Below are positions 59,424-64,000 of a stretch of 64,000 nucleotides of DNA, in pieces. How positions within the stretch are numbered: position 1 is the first letter of the stretch; each line of letters opens with the position of its first letter. The notes beneath the pieces were generated by a model. It ran no database searches and was not told the DNA's origin. It saw only the letters and a list, made by a program, of their open reading frames with translations. Source of the DNA: Paragorgia papillata (Eukaryota; Cnidaria; Anthozoa; Scleralcyonacea; Coralliidae); assembly GCA_035771165.1 (NCBI GenBank), contig JAWNZC010000297.1:310001-374000 (forward strand). The letters run 5' to 3'. A program made the translations under genes and the position numbers.

Positions 59424-59765
59424 AGGCCGCGTAATCGCTCAATTTTTAACCTTTTTTCCCCGAAATACGCAAGGGTGAACGGTAGCAAGCATCCTTATCG
59501 ATGCTATTATACCCTTGTCCATCCTACACATTTGGTTAAAAAATTACAAGGAGAAATAATCTCGTGGTAATTTTGTTATACCTTTACAAGACCTGCCACT
59601 CTAAAATAAAAAGAGCACAAATTGTTACAGCGAGTAACAATTGACTCAAATGACTTTATATTTAGCGAGCATTTGTATCAGGCACTAGTAATGCTTCGTA
59701 GAAAGTTTTAGCATTTTACGGTAAATACTTTTATTTTTATTTGCGTTTTTATCGCAAAACGTCGT

Positions 59766-59797
59766 GTTACAAAAAGGAACCGGTTCCTTTTTGTAAC
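59766..59797. repeat. 32 bp perfect palindrome
   Basis: GTTACAAAAAGGAACC is followed at once by its reverse complement, with no spacer. A further GTTCCTTTTTGTAAC lies at 59804-59818. It looks like two element ends joined head to head. Confidence 0.9.
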
Positions 59798-59823
59798 ATA
59801 AATGTTCCTTTTTGTAACATGAA

Positions 59824-61002
59824 AAAAAATAATTTCTTAAACGACGAATTGTAAAGGTTTTATTTAGGTCTCATATCTATTTAGTTGTTTCTGACAATGT
59901 AGAAATACCCTGACTGCAGCTGTATCTTGCTTATTTTGTCATCAGAAGAAGTTTTTGATTTATTGGCTTTTTACCACATTAGGTAAGTTAACTTACAGTT
60001 TTCCATTTAAAATCAAAACAATATTATAATACGCACACATGTTTTCATTAAAAAATTTTTTGAAAATAATTAAGATATTTTCCCATTTTTCTCAAATCCT
60101 ATTTTTTAGTTAATTTTTTTATTTTGGTCAGAAGGACCAAGTGTCCGAGTGAAAGGACTGGGAACGAGTGAATTTTCCCATTAAATTACACGTGTTAGTA
60201 ATGATGGCGTGAATCCTCTAAGCTACTTTCGTATTTAATAGGACGTTCTTTCTTCTTTTGTAAGGTAAGCCAAGTAATTTGAATAACTATGAATAATTCA
60301 TAATTTGTATTTATAACTCATTCTTCCCCAGAGGTGAATAAAATCGTCTGGCGTTAGCCAGAATAAAATACTAAAGACCAATTCGGACAGCAAAGAGTTG
60401 GAGAAATAGTTTATAATGCAATGTTTTTACGAATTGATTTTTTTGGTATTTATAAGAATTAAAGAAAGAAGTTGGAATCTTTAAATGAAATAATATGACA
60501 AGAAAACTACATGTGCATACGTCGTCATCATAGACAAAATATGTGTATTCATTTGATAAATTCTCTAGTCTTTGACAATAATGAAGATTCGATTTAGGTA
60601 GTGACTTGCTTCCATTATTTATTTCTAATACAATCTTGTCAAATTGTCCGCTATTGAGTTTGATAAAATATGGTACTAAACACAATTTAAAACATTTTTG
60701 ATATGAACACTTTTATATCATTTACTAGTTGAATCAAATAGAGTAAACTGCTGCAGTCTTTATATTTCATGACTAATATGGAAGTATCTCGATATATAAG
60801 CAACCAAAATGGCAACCAATAAGTTATTTTAAATATAGTAAGGTTTGATCTTTTGCCAAAACAGGGACACTCATCGATTAGCATCAGTGCGATGCTGACA
60901 TTGATGGCTGGACTTTCGGCAGTCAGGGCAGTTTTTGTATATTATCAGAGTAATCAGACAGCATGTGGAGTTGTGGACCTGTCAGTTGACTTTTGTAAGG
61001 GT
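59824..61002. other. unannotated AT-rich region
   Basis: No gene or repeat with support. Short minus-strand frames at 60371-60884 have no domain I recognise. Confidence 0.4.
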
Positions 61003-61075
61003 GGGCCTAGACTTGAACCAGCACACTGTCCATGCACGGCTCTGCCGCTAACCACTGGACTACACAGGAAGCTTC
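61003..61075 (-). ncRNA. tRNA-derived SINE head (degenerate)
   Basis: The minus strand has TAGTCCAGTGG (61052-61062), a good match to an RNA polymerase III A box, and GGTTCAAGTCT (61009-61019), close to a B box, with spacing of about 33 bp between them as in a tRNA. No acceptor stem pairing is apparent, so it is a tRNA-like SINE head or tRNA pseudogene rather than a working tRNA. A plus-strand 119-codon frame across it is probably chance. Confidence 0.55.
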
Positions 61076-61571
61076 GGAAATGCTTGGATAAAATTGGTAT
61101 TTATGGCAGTATTGTGGTTATTGTGCTAATAACATTTCAATCAATTTTCCTCATTCCTGATTGGCTAATCACATCAATATTAAATTTAAATTCTTTTACA
61201 AGGGGTATTTAAGAAAAATACCACATGTGGACCATTTTTTTTTAAATATCATGGCAACATTTGATATGAATAAAGTGTGACAGTAAACAAGTCAGTTTGT
61301 TGTGAGTTGTGCTTCATTCACTGTATCTGAACACTCAAGCAGTTAGCCATGAAGAAAGTTAAGTAAACTTTACTTAAAACAATTTTAAAAATTAAATGAA
61401 GACATTACTCAAATATGCTGTTATCAATGTCACACAGTGGAAGAACTCGATGTCTTTTTTATATACTGTATATGCTGAGTTTGATGTTAATTTTCCTGTT
61501 CGTCAAAATTTTCCATTGTTTTATACAGTATTATTTTGGGAAAAGGTTAAATTGGTGGAAATGTTATTAGA

Positions 61572-61736
61572 AGGAAATACAGTAACACTTGTTCTCGAAG
61601 AATTAATGAAAAATCACACTTGTGTTTGGCAAAATATTTGTAATACCACTGTTGCTTCACACTCGTGATATTATGAATATTTTGCCAAACACGTGTGTGA
61701 TTTTCCATCAATTCTTCTTGAACAGTGTTGTTTCCT
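61572..61736. mobile_element. fold-back element with about 70 bp arms
   Basis: The left arm, 61572-61643 (AGGAAATACAGTAACACTTG... AATATTTGTAAT), pairs with the right arm 61668-61736 (ATTATGAATATTTTGCCAAA ... TGTTGTTTCCT). Mismatches are few and the loop is about 25 nt. The arms give mirrored open frames on both strands, which are not genes. Confidence 0.85.
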
Positions 61737-61884
61737 ATACTAATATTATAGTTGCCAGATGAATAACCAAATCCAGTAGGGATCCGTGACTGGACAAATA
61801 ACAACTTCGTAAACTTATCCTGATAATTTTTACTTCTGTGATGCAAAACAGGACTCAGAGTAATTGACTATTCACTTCAGTTGT

Positions 61885-62184
61885 CCCTTAGACAGCTTTA
61901 GACTGTATTTTGACTGCCTTACTTAGCATGCCTTTAGGGTACCTTAGCCCACCTTAGACTGCCTTAGCATGTCTTAGACTGTCTTAGACTACCTTTGATT
62001 AGACTACCTAGCTATAGGACTAAAGGTAATCTAAAGCATACTATAAGGCTGTCTAAGGCATGCTAAGGCAGTTAATTATGGCATGTGAAATATATGCTAA
62101 GGCAGGCTTAGGCAAGGTACAGTAGTCTAAGGACATCTGAGGCATGCTAAGGCAGTCAAAATACAGTATAAAGCTGCCTAAGGG
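61885..62184. mobile_element. MITE-like element with about 60 bp terminal inverted repeats
   Basis: The left end, CCCTTAGACAGCTTTAGACT and on (61886-61948), is the inverted copy of the right end, which finishes TATAAAGCTGCCTAAGGG (about 62128-62184). The interior is rich in CTTAGACTG / CTTAGCATG direct and inverted copies. No coding potential. Target duplication not resolved. Confidence 0.8.
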
Positions 62185-62474
62185 TGACCTACTGTAAGAC
62201 CTGTAGTGCAAAGGGGCCTGAGGAGGTATCAGAATGTTGAATAAATTAGTTGTTTATTTTGGTTGCTCATATATTGAGAAAGGGATTGCAGCTTGCACAC
62301 ACAATTGGGTTGGGTGGGGAATAGGGTGTATAATTTAACCATTGTTGAGGGCATTCCTGAGGTGTCATTTTTATTATGCAGAAAACTATTTAAATTTTGG
62401 AGACCCAGCCCACCCAAAACAAGATTAATGAACCTTCTCTTACAAGTACTGTATATTCAGTACAGTAGTTAGAT

Positions 62475-63067
62475 GTACAATCAAACCTCTATTAACGAAC
62501 ACCCCCACTTAACTTAAGCAGACATGCTTAGCTGTGGTGTAACTACTTAAAGTGGTTCTCCTAAAGATGTTATGGTACTGTAGTTAGTAATCGTGCAAAG
62601 TTTCATTTTAAAATTCATTGAAGAAAAGGTGATATTTTACGTGTGAACTTTGTATTTTAGAGCACCACCATTAAAGTGGCCAAGCTTGAGAAGAATGAGA
62701 TGAGGAAGCTGATGATGGTCATAGACTAAATAACAACAATGACCCTTTTGTTGACAACAACAATGATCTTTTGTTTTTATTGAGTCTATGATATCAAAGT
62801 TCTCCTCAACTCATTCTTCTCAAACACGGCCAATTTGATGGCAGCACTCCAAACTTACAAACTTTGCACGTACTGTAAAATACAACTCTGTTTTTGAGAA
62901 TCTTGAAATGAAACTTTGCACAATTACCAACTATCATAATATCTTTAAGATTATGCAGAAACACTACCAAAGATATTTTCATAAGACAACCACTTTAAGC
63001 TTAGATGTCTCTTAAAAGGACACCTATAATGTTTCAATGGTGTCTGCTAAATAGGGGTTGACTGTAC
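62475..63067. mobile_element. long fold-back DNA element with TGTACAATCAAACCTCT-type ends
   Basis: The left end, GTACAATCAAACCTCTATTA, is the inverted copy of the right end, TAGGGGTTGACTGTAC. Inside, about 200 bp from ACTTAAAGTGGTTCTCCT (near 62548) pairs with the stretch ending GACAACCACTTTAAGC (near 63000), around a short centre near 62765. TACAGTCAAACCTCTATT-like ends are known from Tc1/mariner-type MITEs with TA targets, but I cannot confirm the class. No coding frame. Confidence 0.75.
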
Positions 63068-63216
63068 GAGACAAAATTATGTACAGTAGGTTCTGTACCA
63101 TTGACATGGTTTATAGTACATGACTGTAGAGCATTTTTCTAGTTTACTTCCTTTTTAGAGTTAACTTATTTATATTACTTCCTTTTTGTTAGGTACTGTA
63201 TGTACAGTACATAACA
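63068..63216. other. upstream region of the zinc-finger gene relic
   Basis: Contains TACTGTATGTACAGTACA, a self-complementary stretch near 63194-63211 directly before the ATG at 63217. A CTTCCTTTTTGTTAG just before it could be a splice acceptor. No promoter motif identified. Confidence 0.35.
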
Positions 63217-64000
63217 TGGAGGAGGACAAAGTACCTGGACCTACATGTAAGAAAAATCCAGAAGCTAAGCAGGACAAAGGAGCTACATGTACACCTAAGA
63301 AAAATCCAAAGGCTAAGCAGGACAAAGTACCTGGACCTAAAAAAGACCCAAGGGCTAAGCATGCATGTGCATTTCCTTCATGCACATCGGTGGTTGTGCA
63401 TCTTCCTCGTCACATGAGGTTATCTCATAAGTGGGCTAAAGAAGATGCAAATGGAGTTGTAAATTCATTTAGTTTACGGAAAGTATGAAAGTGGAATAGA
63501 GCAAAGCCTGCAAAGCGTGCAAAGCGGATAAGAAATTTCAAAAGTGTTACATGCCCAGTTCCAAATTGTTTTTCCGTAGTCAAAAGGATTCACAATGATC
63601 TTACAGATGTTCACAAGCTCAAACATGAAAGTAAACAATATAAGAGGTACTTAGCTTCTGCTCAATTACATGAAGCTACATGTATTACTATATCTTCAGA
63701 ATCTTCCATGTCTGATGACACGTCAACAGAAAGCCTTGATGAAACTATCTTGGAGAGGAAAATCAAGCAAGTGTCAAAGAGGTCCCAGCAATATCCTGGT
63801 ATATTTGAGAAAGTTTACACCAGAAGATGACAACCAACAAGCTAATGGTCAACCTGCAGAGAAAAGAAAACAGGTATCAAAACATCCAAGTATATTTAAA
63901 AAGGAATCTGATGAGGAACACAGCGAGGATGATTCAGAATACCAAGAAGGAGATTTATTATTCAAAGACACTCCAGCAATGTCATTATCATCACTACCAA
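63217..64000 (+). pseudogene. C2H2 zinc-finger gene relic, cut by the window end
   Basis: ATG at 63217-63219. The first 45 residues are three imperfect Lys/Pro-rich repeats (KKNPEAKQDK, KKNPKAKQDK, KKDPRAKH). Then comes a C2H2 finger, CAFPSCTSVVVHLPRHMRLSH. A TGA at 63486-63488 interrupts the frame, but the same phase continues without a stop for about 110 codons, giving a second finger-like CPVPNCFSVVKRIHNDLTDVH and a Ser/Asp/Glu-rich region (SSESSMSDDTSTESLDE). A second TGA near 63827 coincides with a +1 frame change into another acidic stretch (EEHSEDDSEYQEGDLLF) that runs off the edge. The protein is unknown to me. C2H2 repeats of this C-P-x-x-x-C type occur in cnidarian mobile-element-associated proteins, but that is only a suggestion. 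Introns or a stop polymorphism are alternatives to pseudogene status. Confidence 0.6.

Noticed and set aside
60853..61212. 119-codon frame with a hydrophobic C-terminal stretch
   Set aside because: It crosses the tRNA-like A and B boxes in antisense and has no recognisable domain, so it is more likely chance.
61396..61846. Mirrored frames on both strands
   Set aside because: Both arise from the two arms of a fold-back element, which explains their shared peptide (NHT(C/R)VWQNI).
63170..63385. Minus-strand 71-codon repetitive frame
   Set aside because: Antisense of the Lys/Pro repeats of the zinc-finger relic.

Overview
This is an AT-rich eukaryotic window made almost entirely of satellite DNA and decayed, nested transposable elements. 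I find no intact protein-coding gene. The element mix points to an invertebrate metazoan: CR1/L2/jockey-like LINEs, piggyBac, Ty3/Gypsy, a KDZ-like transposase and many fold-back MITEs. A terminal motif I associate with sea anemone and coral repeats (39395-39412), plus the kinase and zinc-finger relics, make a cnidarian the best guess. That assignment is inference.

Layout. 1-27975 is one 192-204 bp satellite array of roughly 140 monomers. It runs off the left edge, has two main monomer classes, and carries a higher-order repeat of about 5.9-6.4 kb seen three times through shared rare variants. Its last monomer (about 27842-27975) is decayed. A protein kinase pseudogene (28207-28811, minus) separates it from a second satellite of eleven units of about 333 bp (29700-33335). 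33520-34882 holds a 230 bp direct repeat. 36038-38753 is a minus-strand LINE with ORF1 and reverse transcriptase remnants but no endonuclease. 40200-42222 is a cluster of hairpins and fold-backs ending in an 897 bp non-autonomous DNA transposon with an 8 bp target duplication.

42414-48761 is a piggyBac element bounded by TTAA. Its transposase is split by a 507 bp solo LTR, and its 5' side by a plus-strand LINE with a 2A-like motif and a (TAA)n tail. 50191-57328 is a Ty3/Gypsy element with about 140 bp LTRs, a primer-binding site, a polypurine tract and 4 bp target duplications. Its integrase is split by a third, 5'-truncated LINE. 58593-59074 holds two phase-matched exons of a KDZ-like transposase. 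59091-63067 contains a tetranucleotide microsatellite, a family of GTTACAAAAAGGAAC palindromes, a tRNA-derived SINE-like head and three fold-back elements. The window ends inside a C2H2 zinc-finger gene relic (63217-64000, plus).

The genes do not form a pathway. What can be read is a history: piggyBac and Gypsy copies landed first, then LINEs and an LTR element landed inside them, while two satellites expanded next door. The strongest leads are the paired dyad motifs kept in nearly every 192 bp monomer and the higher-order organisation of that array.
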